From positions 620,001 to 684,000 of the forward strand of contig JAACMV010000014.1 in the NCBI GenBank assembly GCA_010909725.1: a stretch of DNA of 64,000 bases, given 5' to 3'. The notes under the pieces are model-generated. The model did no database searches. It had not been told where the DNA came from and worked only from the letters and a program-made list of their open reading frames with translations. The DNA is from Picochlorum sp. 'celeri'. Taxonomy: Eukaryota > Chlorophyta > Trebouxiophyceae. Both the position numbers and the translations under genes were made by a program. The first letter of the stretch is position 1; each line of letters opens with the position of its first letter. Shown here one piece after another: positions 20,520 through 30,479 of this stretch.

Positions 20520-21929
20520 TCAGTTAGGTCTGATTGATATTGGTTTTGCCGACATCATGGTGCCCTGTCCAGGCACATCATAGACGGCATATGTTGCTGT
20601 TCCGACAAACAGCTGCTCATGCGAAACAAAGGTAGTTTCTTTCTCAACATGCCCAACGATTGGATAGGGATGCAGTGGGCTCAGCAAACTTGGATCGATG
20701 TACACGTATGCATGCCGTTCAGATGAGTACTCATAGTTGTCCAATGGCCAATTCTTTTCCTCCTCAGGGAGAGGCTCCTCCACAGTTTCTGACTCTGCGT
20801 CAGGACTCCGACAGGAGTGTGGTATACAATCTCTGATGCCTTCAAACCATATGTGGTTCAGAACAACTTCTGCTGATGGTCTTTGCGCAGGATCAACACG
20901 CAAAAGATCCTCAATGAGCGACATGGCAGCATTGTCAAATCCAAGGACTTTGAATTGGGTATTTTTACTGTGGACTCCATCACTTGGCCCATGCTCACGA
21001 GCAGCTCTGTTCACATCTCTCATCTTTGATTCTAGATGAGAATCCATCCATTCTTGCTGCCTGTCAACTGATGAAAACATAGTTTGACCCCCACATATAC
21101 CGACGCCAAGCTCTCCAAAAGGCATCTCACCTCCGGATAAGAGGGAAAACAGGATGCACCCAAAGCTCCACATGTTGCCTTTATCTGTCACTACAAGTGC
21201 ATTTTCTGAGCAATATACATTCTCGGGAGGACAGAAGCCATCTATTTCCCTCTTCGCGCCCTTTTTGATGGGAAATGCCTTGCCCAACAAGGCTATTTCC
21301 TTTGCATTGTCTTGACCTGCCTGTATGGATGCCCGGGCTGCACCATCAGCAATTTGCAGAACAACTGACTGCAAGTTCATCTTCTGATGCACACTATTTC
21401 CTGCGTGCATCTCGAGCAAATCTTCTGCAACGCTGTACAACATTGCTTTTATTTCCAGGAGGGTGATGCCATGACCCCGTTCAGATTCCAAAAGGTCTGA
21501 GAGAGGAATAATTGGATCCTGTGCATCAGACTTGACAGCACTCGACTCCTCTGTCCCCTGACTTGATGTCCACATGGTTGAATCCCCCCCAGAAGAATTC
21601 CAAAAATCCGTGTCTGTCAAAGCACTCGATCCGCTACCTACTCCAAGACTCCCTGTTGTGTCATTACCCACAGAGGCACCATGTGCAGGGACTGCTGCAT
21701 CAAAAAGTGTTTGAAGATTTTTCCTCACAACTGGCCTCTTTCTCTTCAGAGGACGCGATTCAGGACATATTGTATACAAATCATCGCATTTGTTGCTATA
21801 TCCATGGGGAAAAGTCCCATGGGCAAATTTCTGTCCCGCCTGATCTGATGTTCGAGTGGCCTCCCACTCGCTCTGCTGCGAGTCGAGAGACTCGACATAG
21901 TCAGCCTTCTCTGGAAACTGATTCATCAT
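20520..21929 (-). CDS. Pseudokinase-like protein, left copy
   Basis: A 469-aa single-exon protein. Only a kinase C-lobe is recognisable: NMWSFGCILFSLLSGGEMPFGE (about 250-275) corresponds to subdomain IX, and LIEDLLRVDPAQRPSAEVVL to subdomain XI. No glycine loop or VAIK lysine is visible. The expected HRD position reads HQK (NSVHQKMNLQSVVL), and no DFG is found, so catalysis is unlikely. The N-terminal 130 residues are Ser-rich with a basic PLKRKRPVVRK patch, a possible nuclear signal. A Pro/Tyr-rich tail follows. It may be a scaffold or a plant-type COP1/SPA-like regulator, though no WD40 is present. An identical copy lies at 29070-30479. Confidence 0.7.
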   Translation of the reverse strand: MMNQFPEKADYVESLDSQQSEWEATRTSDQAGQKFAHGTFPHGYSNKCDDLYTICPESRPLKRKRPVVRKNLQTLFDAAVPAHGASVGNDTTGSLGVGSGSSALTDTDFWNSSGGDSTMWTSSQGTEESSAVKSDAQDPIIPLSDLLESERGHGITLLEIKAMLYSVAEDLLEMHAGNSVHQKMNLQSVVLQIADGAARASIQAGQDNAKEIALLGKAFPIKKGAKREIDGFCPPENVYCSENALVVTDKGNMWSFGCILFSLLSGGEMPFGELGVGICGGQTMFSSVDRQQEWMDSHLESKMRDVNRAAREHGPSDGVHSKNTQFKVLGFDNAAMSLIEDLLRVDPAQRPSAEVVLNHIWFEGIRDCIPHSCRSPDAESETVEEPLPEEEKNWPLDNYEYSSERHAYVYIDPSLLSPLHPYPIVGHVEKETTFVSHEQLFVGTATYAVYDVPGQGTMMSAKPISIRPN

Positions 21930-22104
21930 ATATCTTCAAAATAACCTATAAACTTGTGAATATGCGGCAAATGTCTCTATCTATGAAAACGTCGCGACAG
22001 CAGTATCGCTGTCGATGCCAGAGTATCCCACACAACTGTTATTCTACCTGAAAGCAGCCAGAATTTCCTACATGATAATAAATAGTTCTTGATCCTCTCG
22101 TTCC

Positions 22105-22233
22105 ATGAATATAACCCAAAAATTGGAAATAAACAATGACCTAGACCCGAGGGAGCGCTTGCATTTTGAAATCGAGCGCGGTTCCATTCACTCTCTACGA
22201 GGCAAAGGCGAGTTCACAGGCCGGATGTCATAA
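22105..22233 (+). pseudogene. 5' fragment of the small ORF, broken at the duplication edge
   Basis: The first 36 codons of the ORF found intact at 30655-30927 are present here up to the duplication limit at 22214. Translation then enters the inserted element and stops at 22231-22233, leaving 42 codons. It is divergent from the left pseudokinase copy. Confidence 0.45.
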
Positions 22234-22642
22234 CTGCCGGTCGCAGTGAGCCCCTTCCCGTTGTAAATCATCCCAAGTCCCCTGAAAAAATATGCTCACC
22301 GCAACCCCACTGGGGGCATTCATATTATTTATAATGATGTAATTGAAGGTTTTGGAGGCCATAATGGTTGTGTCCACCCGACATGGGGGTGTGCGGGGAC
22401 CTTGTCAGAAAGATGCCCTGTTCAAAAGACGTCTGAGACAGTGCGAGAGGTGCGTTTCGGGGCGTTTCGCCCGTTGGTATCGAACTTAAAACTCTTATGG
22501 AGTATTTTGAGCCGCTATATGGTCGGTGAGATGGCGGCATCAGGCGGAACGAGTGCCCCAATTCTCAAACCTGGTGTTTTGAACCAGTTTTACCTAGCCT
22601 TTCTACCCATTCTGCAGTGAGGCCGAGGCCATCCATGGGTAC

Positions 22643-25600
22643 ATGATGAAAATATCAGACCATATGCGTGATATGGTGTGCGACTATGGGGCAACCTGCG
22701 CTTTGGTGGCGTGGTTGGGGCCTCAGAGGAGCATCTATGTCTCCAGAACAGGCAACATTGGCTACTCAGATGCCCCCGAAATCTGGGCATCTGTGCACCA
22801 AACCTTCATGAATTTGCTTCAAAAGTCCAAAGGTATTAAGGACATAGCCTTGCCCAGGATTCCTGTGGAGATATGCCTGTTTCAGGGGAGTAATCCCAAC
22901 AGTCGTGTTGTCCAGCAAGGCTGGCACAACAAGACCAGATGCATTCAAAATGCATTCGAGAAGGTGCAATCCTTGACGAATCTTCCCGTGTACATTTCTA
23001 TATCTGGATATAAGGGGGTGTTGCTGAAGAATGCCGCCGATCTGCGCGAATTATCAGTCCTAGATGAGGTGTTTCATTTTCACAACATGGGCAAGAGGTT
23101 TCCTCCTTTGGATATTGCACTTGCGCAGCAGCCCAAGGGCATGAAACGGCGGAAATTGTCCGAAAGTAGGATGATGACGAACTATTCCAGGAAAAGAACG
23201 AAGACCTGGGATGGAGAGCCGCTCTTAAGGCCTGGTTCTCTAGAGTGGTATGAGGACATGCTGAGACAGGTCAAATACCCACCTGTGCAGCCACTCTGCA
23301 GACAGGAGCACATGGGGCATCGAGAATCCTTATCATGGGCGTGTATAGACTCGAGGAAACACGGGCATGTGGGCGAATCTCTGAATCATATGATGTTAGT
23401 GAGGGTTGACTGCCCAGATGCCAAAGAGAGAAAATTTGAATGCAACTGTGATACTTACACTTCTGGCTACGACGAGGAGGGCGACTGTGTGCACGTTCAG
23501 TACTTGGAAAAGCACTATGATACCTTAAAGTCTGGCACATTTGGGGCGGCGCATGACGTGGTACAGGTAACTAGGAGGGATGGGACCTTTGTGGCATACT
23601 ACTATGATGGGGGCTTTCTCAAAGTGGACCAGGCTGGTTGGCGGTGCTCCTTGTGTTCTCGAGACAATCGCAGCTGTCGTCATGTTCAGAAAATATGTTC
23701 TATGAATCAAGAAGGTGCCGTGGCGCAGAATGCACGAGGCAATGGCAGTCAGGAGGTGTATGTGATAGACAGCAGGCCTGGCTCAGTAGAGTGGTATGTG
23801 GAGAACCACCCAGAAGAGGCACGAATAGATATGCCGATGCATGGCAGTGTGCTTGAAAGTATTCAGAGGATATATCACGCAGGTTTGAGCGCCTGGGAGC
23901 ATCCTAGCGGCGAACGATACTTTGAAGGGCTTGCAGAACTGAAGCCTCCAAAGCCATCTAGGCAATGCTGCTGCCAGCAGGACTATGAGGACGCCAGCGG
24001 GCTCGTACTGGACTGCCAAGACGCCTTAGTATTCCTGAATCCCACGCGATATGATGCAGTGCACAAGAGATCCGTATACAAGTGGGTATGCCCCAACAGA
24101 AGGGCAGAGTGTGAAGTGCCATACATGGGGGTTCAGGATGGCCTGTGGAGAGCTTCGAACACGATGATTATAGAGCTTCAAATGATGCAAGATGCCTATA
24201 ATGCATCTGTTCTAAAGGGTGGTCAGTCTTTGGAAAGCCAGTGCGCGGATTTATGCAGCAGATACAGTGGGAAGCAGTTGTTTGGTGAGGATGGGGTACC
24301 TGGGGCCCCACTGGAAAAGCCCTTTATGGATGCCACGCTCTTTCGTAATGCTGCAATCCAGTTCGGTAAATGCACATCGTGGGCAATGAAATACGACGAT
24401 GGGGATAAACTGGTGGAGCTAGAGAACCAGATGATGTGCCCTTGCTGCAAAGACTCCCCAAAGGTGCTGATCATGGATGGGACAAGCATGAGCATCAGAT
24501 CCAGAGCTTGCTTCGCCGACAGCATCACGGCCACCGATGAGAACGGCAAGAGTGTTCCAAAGCTTCGGGGCAAAAGGGATAGGTCGTTCCTCAATGTAGA
24601 CAAGGCCAGAAGAACAAGGAAAGCTAGGCTTTCCCTTGCTAGGCTGTTGCTGCAGTTCCAGAAGCGGATCAGGAAGGCTCGCGACGCTGCGGGTCTGGAG
24701 GAATTTTGGAGGGATAAAGGACGACATTTAAGACAACTTGGAACCCTTTGGAATGTGGATTCCTTCGTGCAATGGGCGTTTGCTAAAGCCAAAGCCTGGG
24801 ACTCCTCAGAGAGGCTTACCAGCCTGGCAGACTTCATCTTTTGCCTCGCCTCCGAGTCCCCCGCTGTATCCTACATCACGTTGAGATGTTGTATTCTACT
24901 CAAAGAATGTTTGGAGAGCCGCACGGTCCCGAGTGGTGTGCTGTCGCAGCTGAGCAAGGAGGCCCCACCCCTGTTCAAACTGCTGTTGACCATCAAGCGG
25001 CCTGGGGACTCTTGCGTACACATTCCGGCGGAATGGGGCAATCTTCTGAATGAATTAGTGACCCGAATCGAGAGTACAAATGCTTTCCATGATAGATACA
25101 CGCTGGAAAGCGAGCTTGGGAGTGGTGTCCCACCTCAGGGACCATCAATTCTGGATGGGTCATACCTACATTCTGGCATCCTGACGGGCCTGCAGCGCGT
25201 CCGATCCAAGCCCCAATATCAGGCAGACTCGATGAAAGAGGAAGAGAGCGTTGACGGGAGGAAAGATGCGTGTGAGCACGCGTTCTGCAAGCCTGGAGAC
25301 AGGACAGGAGGGGTGTTCACCATCCTGTGTGAGCATGGTTTTGTGTATGCATCCTTCATCATCAAAGAAGCAGAAGGGAGGAAAGAACCATTTGCATTCA
25401 TGACACAGTATCTCAGAAAAGCCCCGGAATACGTCATTTACGACAATGCATGCAACTTGCAGGACTATTGCTTGAGCAGGGCACCATTGTTCTTCATGCA
25501 CACCAAATTCTTCGTGGATGGCTTCCATTGGAGGAACCACAAAGCATGCAGTCTTGGATATATGATTAAAGGGTACGAAGACAAGTGGTTACAGGCGTTA

Positions 25601-25798
25601 AACACGCAAGTTGCAGAGCAGAACAACTCATCCTTGAAGAACCTGAAGGCCATGATGAGCAGAATGTCACAGAAATCGTTCATGACGCTCCTGAAGTCAT
25701 TCATGTGTCATTGGAATTACCACAAGCTAAAAAGAATGAATATCGAGCAGAAACGAAAGCAGAGGAGGAACGGTTGGCCGTCCTCAGGTGCCATGTGA
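22643..25798 (+). CDS. KDZ (Kyakuja-Dileera-Zisupton) family transposase
   Basis: A 1,051-aa uninterrupted ORF. The N-terminal half has Cys/His clusters of the CxC type associated with KDZ transposases: CNCDTYTSG (about 268), CSLCSRDNRSCRH (about 335-347) and a third cluster near 435-500. The RNase H-fold core shows CPCCKDSPKVLIMDGTSMS (first acid, Asp near 611), VIYDNACNLQDYCLSRAP (second Asp near 934), FVDGFHWRNHKACSLGY, and NTQVAEQNNSSLKNL (Glu near 992), followed by the conserved helical tail. All three catalytic acids are present and there are no stops or frameshifts, so the gene looks recently active. The ATG at 22643 is the first in frame. Confidence 0.88.
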   Translation: MMKISDHMRDMVCDYGATCALVAWLGPQRSIYVSRTGNIGYSDAPEIWASVHQTFMNLLQKSKGIKDIALPRIPVEICLFQGSNPNSRVVQQGWHNKTRCIQNAFEKVQSLTNLPVYISISGYKGVLLKNAADLRELSVLDEVFHFHNMGKRFPPLDIALAQQPKGMKRRKLSESRMMTNYSRKRTKTWDGEPLLRPGSLEWYEDMLRQVKYPPVQPLCRQEHMGHRESLSWACIDSRKHGHVGESLNHMMLVRVDCPDAKERKFECNCDTYTSGYDEEGDCVHVQYLEKHYDTLKSGTFGAAHDVVQVTRRDGTFVAYYYDGGFLKVDQAGWRCSLCSRDNRSCRHVQKICSMNQEGAVAQNARGNGSQEVYVIDSRPGSVEWYVENHPEEARIDMPMHGSVLESIQRIYHAGLSAWEHPSGERYFEGLAELKPPKPSRQCCCQQDYEDASGLVLDCQDALVFLNPTRYDAVHKRSVYKWVCPNRRAECEVPYMGVQDGLWRASNTMIIELQMMQDAYNASVLKGGQSLESQCADLCSRYSGKQLFGEDGVPGAPLEKPFMDATLFRNAAIQFGKCTSWAMKYDDGDKLVELENQMMCPCCKDSPKVLIMDGTSMSIRSRACFADSITATDENGKSVPKLRGKRDRSFLNVDKARRTRKARLSLARLLLQFQKRIRKARDAAGLEEFWRDKGRHLRQLGTLWNVDSFVQWAFAKAKAWDSSERLTSLADFIFCLASESPAVSYITLRCCILLKECLESRTVPSGVLSQLSKEAPPLFKLLLTIKRPGDSCVHIPAEWGNLLNELVTRIESTNAFHDRYTLESELGSGVPPQGPSILDGSYLHSGILTGLQRVRSKPQYQADSMKEEESVDGRKDACEHAFCKPGDRTGGVFTILCEHGFVYASFIIKEAEGRKEPFAFMTQYLRKAPEYVIYDNACNLQDYCLSRAPLFFMHTKFFVDGFHWRNHKACSLGYMIKGYEDKWLQALNTQVAEQNNSSLKNLKAMMSRMSQKSFMTLLKSFMCHWNYHKLKRMNIEQKRKQRRNGWPSSGAM

Positions 25799-26941
25799 AG
25801 GTTCTGGCAGGCAGGACACAGCATCAGTTCTCTCAACAGACCACTCTTGGCCTCCATCCCCTGACACGGCCTCGCCCTGGCCTTCAACAACCTCCTCACC
25901 ACAGCAATAGCGTCGATAGAACTTGTCAAGCATCGACTGCAGGAGGAGGAGCCTTGCTGTGGTCTGCTGCTGCCTGCAGTTGTGCTGGGCAAACTTGGTA
26001 AGGACATGCTCAACATCTGCATACGGAATGAAACAGAATTCCTGGTTCGGCTTATTCCTCATGATTATTTTTTTTGATGTAAGTTCATCGACGGCCACAT
26101 CTGTGAGTTTTGATACCAGTACTGCCTTTGGCAACACAAACTTGTTTGTCTTCTGTGTATGGTTCCCAAAATTCTTCACAGCAGGGTCACCAAACGCTTT
26201 CCTCAGACACCTTTGCAGGTCGTATTGCAGTACACAGAATCCATTCGAGATTCGACGTCCATATTTGTCCATCACTGCGTGTTCGCCCACCTTGATGTTG
26301 AAGAGATGGATGGTTTGGTCCACTGTGGCCCTGTCCCCATCACGTTGCTGCAACATGAACTCTAACCCTTTCGTGCTGACAGCATGAGCTTGCTCTGTCC
26401 CCACTACTGTCGTCCCGTAGAAACTGCATATCTCAATGGGTCGTGCAAGCCCCCCGATGCTTCGTCCCATGGCTGGCTCATCCACTCCAACTGCAGGGGG
26501 TGTGGTCAACCGCTTCTGCCTCCTCTGCAACAAAGGATCCAAGCCCAAGGATGCACTGTTGCAGGTACCGGGTCTTCTCTTGCCATGCATCGATTGCATG
26601 TTGCGACTTGTGTGATGACCAAGGCGAAGCCAGCTCGACCACCTTTTGGGCATGGGCCCTGTTCTGGACAACTCACCCTCTAGCTGTGCTACTTGAGCCT
26701 GCAGGGAGGCACACCTTGACCTCTCTTCTTCGTGCATTCCCTCCATCTTTCTGCTCTTCTCATACCACACCTTGACGTCACTATACAGGGCAGTGATGAG
26801 TTCCGGAAACCCTTCAGGAAGGCTATTTTTGGCCAAAATGTGGCCATTTTTCCAGTCTTGGGTACTTCCTGGGAGGCTCCTCTTCCCGAGGTTTGAAAAA
26901 TTTTCCTCGGCGGTGCCGCCTTGTTTGCGCACATGTATCAT
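25784..26941 (-). CDS. Second gene of the KDZ element, unknown family
   Basis: A 385-aa ORF, convergent with and overlapping the transposase by 15 bp. I do not recognise it. Seen: a Glu/Lys-rich helix with coiled-coil character (about 60-95), a basic Arg-rich linker, then a globular region (about 165-340) with GLEFMLQQRDGDRATVDQTI, IKVGEHAVMDKYGRRISNGF and KNFGNHTQKTNKFVLPKAVL. The tail is Gln/Cys-rich. The positively charged middle is compatible with nucleic-acid binding, but that is inference. An overlapping frame (ATG at 27056, stop near 26823) could supply an alternative N-terminus by splicing. It is probably an accessory factor or cargo gene. Confidence 0.6.
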   Translation of the reverse strand: MIHVRKQGGTAEENFSNLGKRSLPGSTQDWKNGHILAKNSLPEGFPELITALYSDVKVWYEKSRKMEGMHEEERSRCASLQAQVAQLEGELSRTGPMPKRWSSWLRLGHHTSRNMQSMHGKRRPGTCNSASLGLDPLLQRRQKRLTTPPAVGVDEPAMGRSIGGLARPIEICSFYGTTVVGTEQAHAVSTKGLEFMLQQRDGDRATVDQTIHLFNIKVGEHAVMDKYGRRISNGFCVLQYDLQRCLRKAFGDPAVKNFGNHTQKTNKFVLPKAVLVSKLTDVAVDELTSKKIIMRNKPNQEFCFIPYADVEHVLTKFAQHNCRQQQTTARLLLLQSMLDKFYRRYCCGEEVVEGQGEAVSGDGGQEWSVERTDAVSCLPEPSHGT

Positions 26942-27336
26942 TATTCACTATATCTACATCGATTTCTTGGGTATGATCCGAATACGCGCGATCGGTGCCG
27001 CCGATCTCACGCGCAGGCACATCGTCCGCACTCGCATTCGGGGCAAAAGTTGGCATGAAATCCCTTGTTTTTCGCCTCTTTTGTGCTCAAAATCCCTCCA
27101 ACTTTGATACTATATATATTTAAAGCGGCAGTATTTGGCGCGACTTGCACACAAAAGCGCAATATGCTTGAGAAACAAGGACAATCGCACGTGCGTTTGA
27201 ACACTATTCAAACTCTCCTGGCATTGTCAGCCAAACGATTTAAAATGTATTCAAACATACACTGTTGCAATATCATGTGCAACAAGTATATACACACTAC
27301 ATACTATCACTCCCTTTTTTCTATGTTTTTATTACA

Positions 27337-28608
27337 TCAGGGGCCTCCTCCATTGCCTCCACCACCTCCTCCTCCTCCACCTCCAGTATTACCTGTCAAA
27401 AATGGAAGAGGCTCATGTCCTGAAGAGAGTCTCAACTTTTTTGAAACACTACTCGTGCAGCGCACAAGAACTTCCACTCGGCCTCCTGAAGGAAGTAACA
27501 AATAGCTGACCTGTCTGGGAATGGCCAATGGATACACACCATCCTTGGCAATCAGTTGCATTTCACACCCCTCTGCCACATCATCATTCTCATCAAGAAT
27601 TTGTAATGCTGCAAATCGCTTGAATCCTGTCATAGCAAATCTCCATCTTTGCCATTCACCATCCTTCAATTTGATGGTTGGCTGCCAACCGCCATTGATA
27701 AATCCTAGATCCATTTCGCTGCCAGTTCCATATAGAGCTTTCTTTGAATCCTCATCATCATCACAGCATAAAGCACTGTTTCCTACTTCTGACACCAATT
27801 GAATATTTGCGTCATTCCAAGGATCCGCTGACATTGGAGCAGCAAAAGTCATCAGAGAAATCTGTAGCAACACATCTGGGCTATCCTCCAGAACCTCTCG
27901 AATCTGCTTACAACCGTTTGCATTTGGCAGCCATGCTGGGTCATCCTCAATGACGATCATCCCACTGGCAGAGTATGTCTGAGATGTGGTTGATCCATGC
28001 ACATGTGGATGGTACCAATGAACACCAGGTAAGTGATCCTTAGGTAACCTGGATGCCAGCCTCAAGGTTTTTGTTTTATCGCTTGCCTTTTTCTTTCCCT
28101 TTAGCACGAGGAAAATATTGTCACCATTGGTCGTCTCATCCGTAGGATCCTGGTTATACTTTCCAGTAACAGCATGTAATCCATGAGTATGGAAGTTGGT
28201 ATCGCCGACATTGTGCATGAGATTTGTATCCGATGAGGTGGACACAATCAGGTCATTTGCAACATCCACTGTGAAGGAATCGCCACGCTTCAATCTCAGC
28301 GTTGGCCCGAATAAATGAACAGTCTTCCCTCCATCACCTGAGTATACTGGTGCATTGACATGCAGCAGGGTGCTCTTACCAATCTTTGCCTCGACTGTAG
28401 CTCCCAAGATGGTCACGTTGACATTGGGCTCACCCCCCTGAAGAATCTTGGCTCCGGGCAATTTGTCCAAATCAACCCCAGGCCCAGGGACTGATATGAC
28501 TGGATATTTACCTTGAACAGGCATCATCATCCCCATGAAAACGCTCACATAGCGCAGAAACTGTAAGACACCGAGCATTGTAATGACAGAGACAGTGCCA
28601 GAGTCCAT
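27337..28608 (-). pseudogene. Truncated multicopper oxidase, right copy
   Basis: Identical to the first 420 or so codons of the MCO at 18133-20058, including leader, both N-terminal copper motifs (HTHG and HPHVHG) and promoter. It is cut within the Gly/Asn linker at the duplication edge (27344), runs two codons into the inserted element and stops at 27337-27339. The third cupredoxin domain with HPLHLH and HCHFLQH is missing, so neither the type-1 site nor the trinuclear cluster can form. If expressed it would be a secreted two-domain fragment. Treated as a pseudogene created by the duplication. Confidence 0.88.
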
Positions 28609-29069
28609 GCGGTACTCAACAACAACTGATGTATATATGTATCACGATCTGTATCCTTTCTTCCTCGACAATGAAGAAAAATAATTATTAATTTATTTTA
28701 TTTTTGTCGGAACCCTTTTGGTAAGTGTGACGCGTTGATGAGAATGGCTCGGATCGACACGTTGACTGCATGTCGTAATACGTGACGTCACAGGTCACGT
28801 GCTGTGCCCGTGGACCACCAATCAGATTGACAGTGTGTTGTGATGTGTACCCTTCCTTGTTGATTCAGTTCAGCGTAATGAATTGAATGTTGACAGTGTT
28901 ACAAATACTATTGCCTGTGCAGTATGCTAAACCAAGGTTTGCTGATTGATTGAGCAATTTGAAAATTCTTCTGCCTACAGAGTGCATCAGCCACTTTGAC
29001 AAGTCATTGCTGATGCATGCGTTCTATTACCATTCCAGAGGAATCAAAACGTGTGTATACTAACACAGG
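28609..29069. other. Duplicated MCO upstream region, right copy
   Basis: The same 461 bp as 20059-20519, including TGACGTCA at 28783-28790 and CACGTG at 28796-28801. The truncated MCO copy therefore keeps its full promoter. No ORF seen. Confidence 0.6.
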
Positions 29070-30479
29070 TCAGTTAGGTCTGATTGATATTGGTTTTGCC
29101 GACATCATGGTGCCCTGTCCAGGCACATCATAGACGGCATATGTTGCTGTTCCGACAAACAGCTGCTCATGCGAAACAAAGGTAGTTTCTTTCTCAACAT
29201 GCCCAACGATTGGATAGGGATGCAGTGGGCTCAGCAAACTTGGATCGATGTACACGTATGCATGCCGTTCAGATGAGTACTCATAGTTGTCCAATGGCCA
29301 ATTCTTTTCCTCCTCAGGGAGAGGCTCCTCCACAGTTTCTGACTCTGCGTCAGGACTCCGACAGGAGTGTGGTATACAATCTCTGATGCCTTCAAACCAT
29401 ATGTGGTTCAGAACAACTTCTGCTGATGGTCTTTGCGCAGGATCAACACGCAAAAGATCCTCAATGAGCGACATGGCAGCATTGTCAAATCCAAGGACTT
29501 TGAATTGGGTATTTTTACTGTGGACTCCATCACTTGGCCCATGCTCACGAGCAGCTCTGTTCACATCTCTCATCTTTGATTCTAGATGAGAATCCATCCA
29601 TTCTTGCTGCCTGTCAACTGATGAAAACATAGTTTGACCCCCACATATACCGACGCCAAGCTCTCCAAAAGGCATCTCACCTCCGGATAAGAGGGAAAAC
29701 AGGATGCACCCAAAGCTCCACATGTTGCCTTTATCTGTCACTACAAGTGCATTTTCTGAGCAATATACATTCTCGGGAGGACAGAAGCCATCTATTTCCC
29801 TCTTCGCGCCCTTTTTGATGGGAAATGCCTTGCCCAACAAGGCTATTTCCTTTGCATTGTCTTGACCTGCCTGTATGGATGCCCGGGCTGCACCATCAGC
29901 AATTTGCAGAACAACTGACTGCAAGTTCATCTTCTGATGCACACTATTTCCTGCGTGCATCTCGAGCAAATCTTCTGCAACGCTGTACAACATTGCTTTT
30001 ATTTCCAGGAGGGTGATGCCATGACCCCGTTCAGATTCCAAAAGGTCTGAGAGAGGAATAATTGGATCCTGTGCATCAGACTTGACAGCACTCGACTCCT
30101 CTGTCCCCTGACTTGATGTCCACATGGTTGAATCCCCCCCAGAAGAATTCCAAAAATCCGTGTCTGTCAAAGCACTCGATCCGCTACCTACTCCAAGACT
30201 CCCTGTTGTGTCATTACCCACAGAGGCACCATGTGCAGGGACTGCTGCATCAAAAAGTGTTTGAAGATTTTTCCTCACAACTGGCCTCTTTCTCTTCAGA
30301 GGACGCGATTCAGGACATATTGTATACAAATCATCGCATTTGTTGCTATATCCATGGGGAAAAGTCCCATGGGCAAATTTCTGTCCCGCCTGATCTGATG
30401 TTCGAGTGGCCTCCCACTCGCTCTGCTGCGAGTCGAGAGACTCGACATAGTCAGCCTTCTCTGGAAACTGATTCATCAT
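29070..30479 (-). CDS. Pseudokinase-like protein, right copy
   Basis: A complete 469-aa duplicate with a protein identical to that at 20520-21929: a recognisable kinase C-lobe, HQK in place of HRD, and no visible DFG or VAIK lysine. Unlike the left copy, this one keeps the original upstream neighbour (the small ORF at 30655) and so probably the original promoter beyond 30764. Two intact copies double the gene dose if both are transcribed. Confidence 0.7.
   Translation of the reverse strand: MMNQFPEKADYVESLDSQQSEWEATRTSDQAGQKFAHGTFPHGYSNKCDDLYTICPESRPLKRKRPVVRKNLQTLFDAAVPAHGASVGNDTTGSLGVGSGSSALTDTDFWNSSGGDSTMWTSSQGTEESSAVKSDAQDPIIPLSDLLESERGHGITLLEIKAMLYSVAEDLLEMHAGNSVHQKMNLQSVVLQIADGAARASIQAGQDNAKEIALLGKAFPIKKGAKREIDGFCPPENVYCSENALVVTDKGNMWSFGCILFSLLSGGEMPFGELGVGICGGQTMFSSVDRQQEWMDSHLESKMRDVNRAAREHGPSDGVHSKNTQFKVLGFDNAAMSLIEDLLRVDPAQRPSAEVVLNHIWFEGIRDCIPHSCRSPDAESETVEEPLPEEEKNWPLDNYEYSSERHAYVYIDPSLLSPLHPYPIVGHVEKETTFVSHEQLFVGTATYAVYDVPGQGTMMSAKPISIRPN

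Larger units (their letters stand above)
18794..22214. repeat. Direct duplication, left copy (3,421 bp)
   Basis: Aligned at a constant offset of 8,550 bp, 18794-22214 matches 27344-30764 with no difference found on reading. The left limit is inside the Gly-codon repeat of the MCO gene (TCC-type triplets on the plus strand). The right limit is inside a small ORF upstream of the pseudokinase gene (last shared bases GGCAAAGGCGAGTT). The 5,129 bp between the copies is the KDZ element. Confidence 0.97.
22215..27343. mobile_element. KDZ/Zisupton-type DNA transposon between the duplicated segments
   Basis: These 5,129 bp interrupt the duplicated locus exactly: both edges coincide with the ends of the flanking 3.4-kb direct repeats. 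It carries a full-length KDZ transposase on the plus strand and a convergent unknown gene on the minus strand, overlapping tail-to-tail by 15 bp. No long terminal inverted repeat is evident. The outermost bases show only a weak match (GGATGTCATAA at left against TGATGTAATAA at right on the other strand). No short target duplication was found at the edges. Gap 22215-22642 is the 5' leader with no other ORF; 26942-27336 holds a TATATATA run near 27110 and no convincing gene beyond a small overlapping frame. Confidence 0.85.

Noticed and set aside
22215..27343. Idea that the insert is a retroelement
   Set aside because: No reverse transcriptase or LTR is present; the coding content is a DDE-type KDZ transposase.
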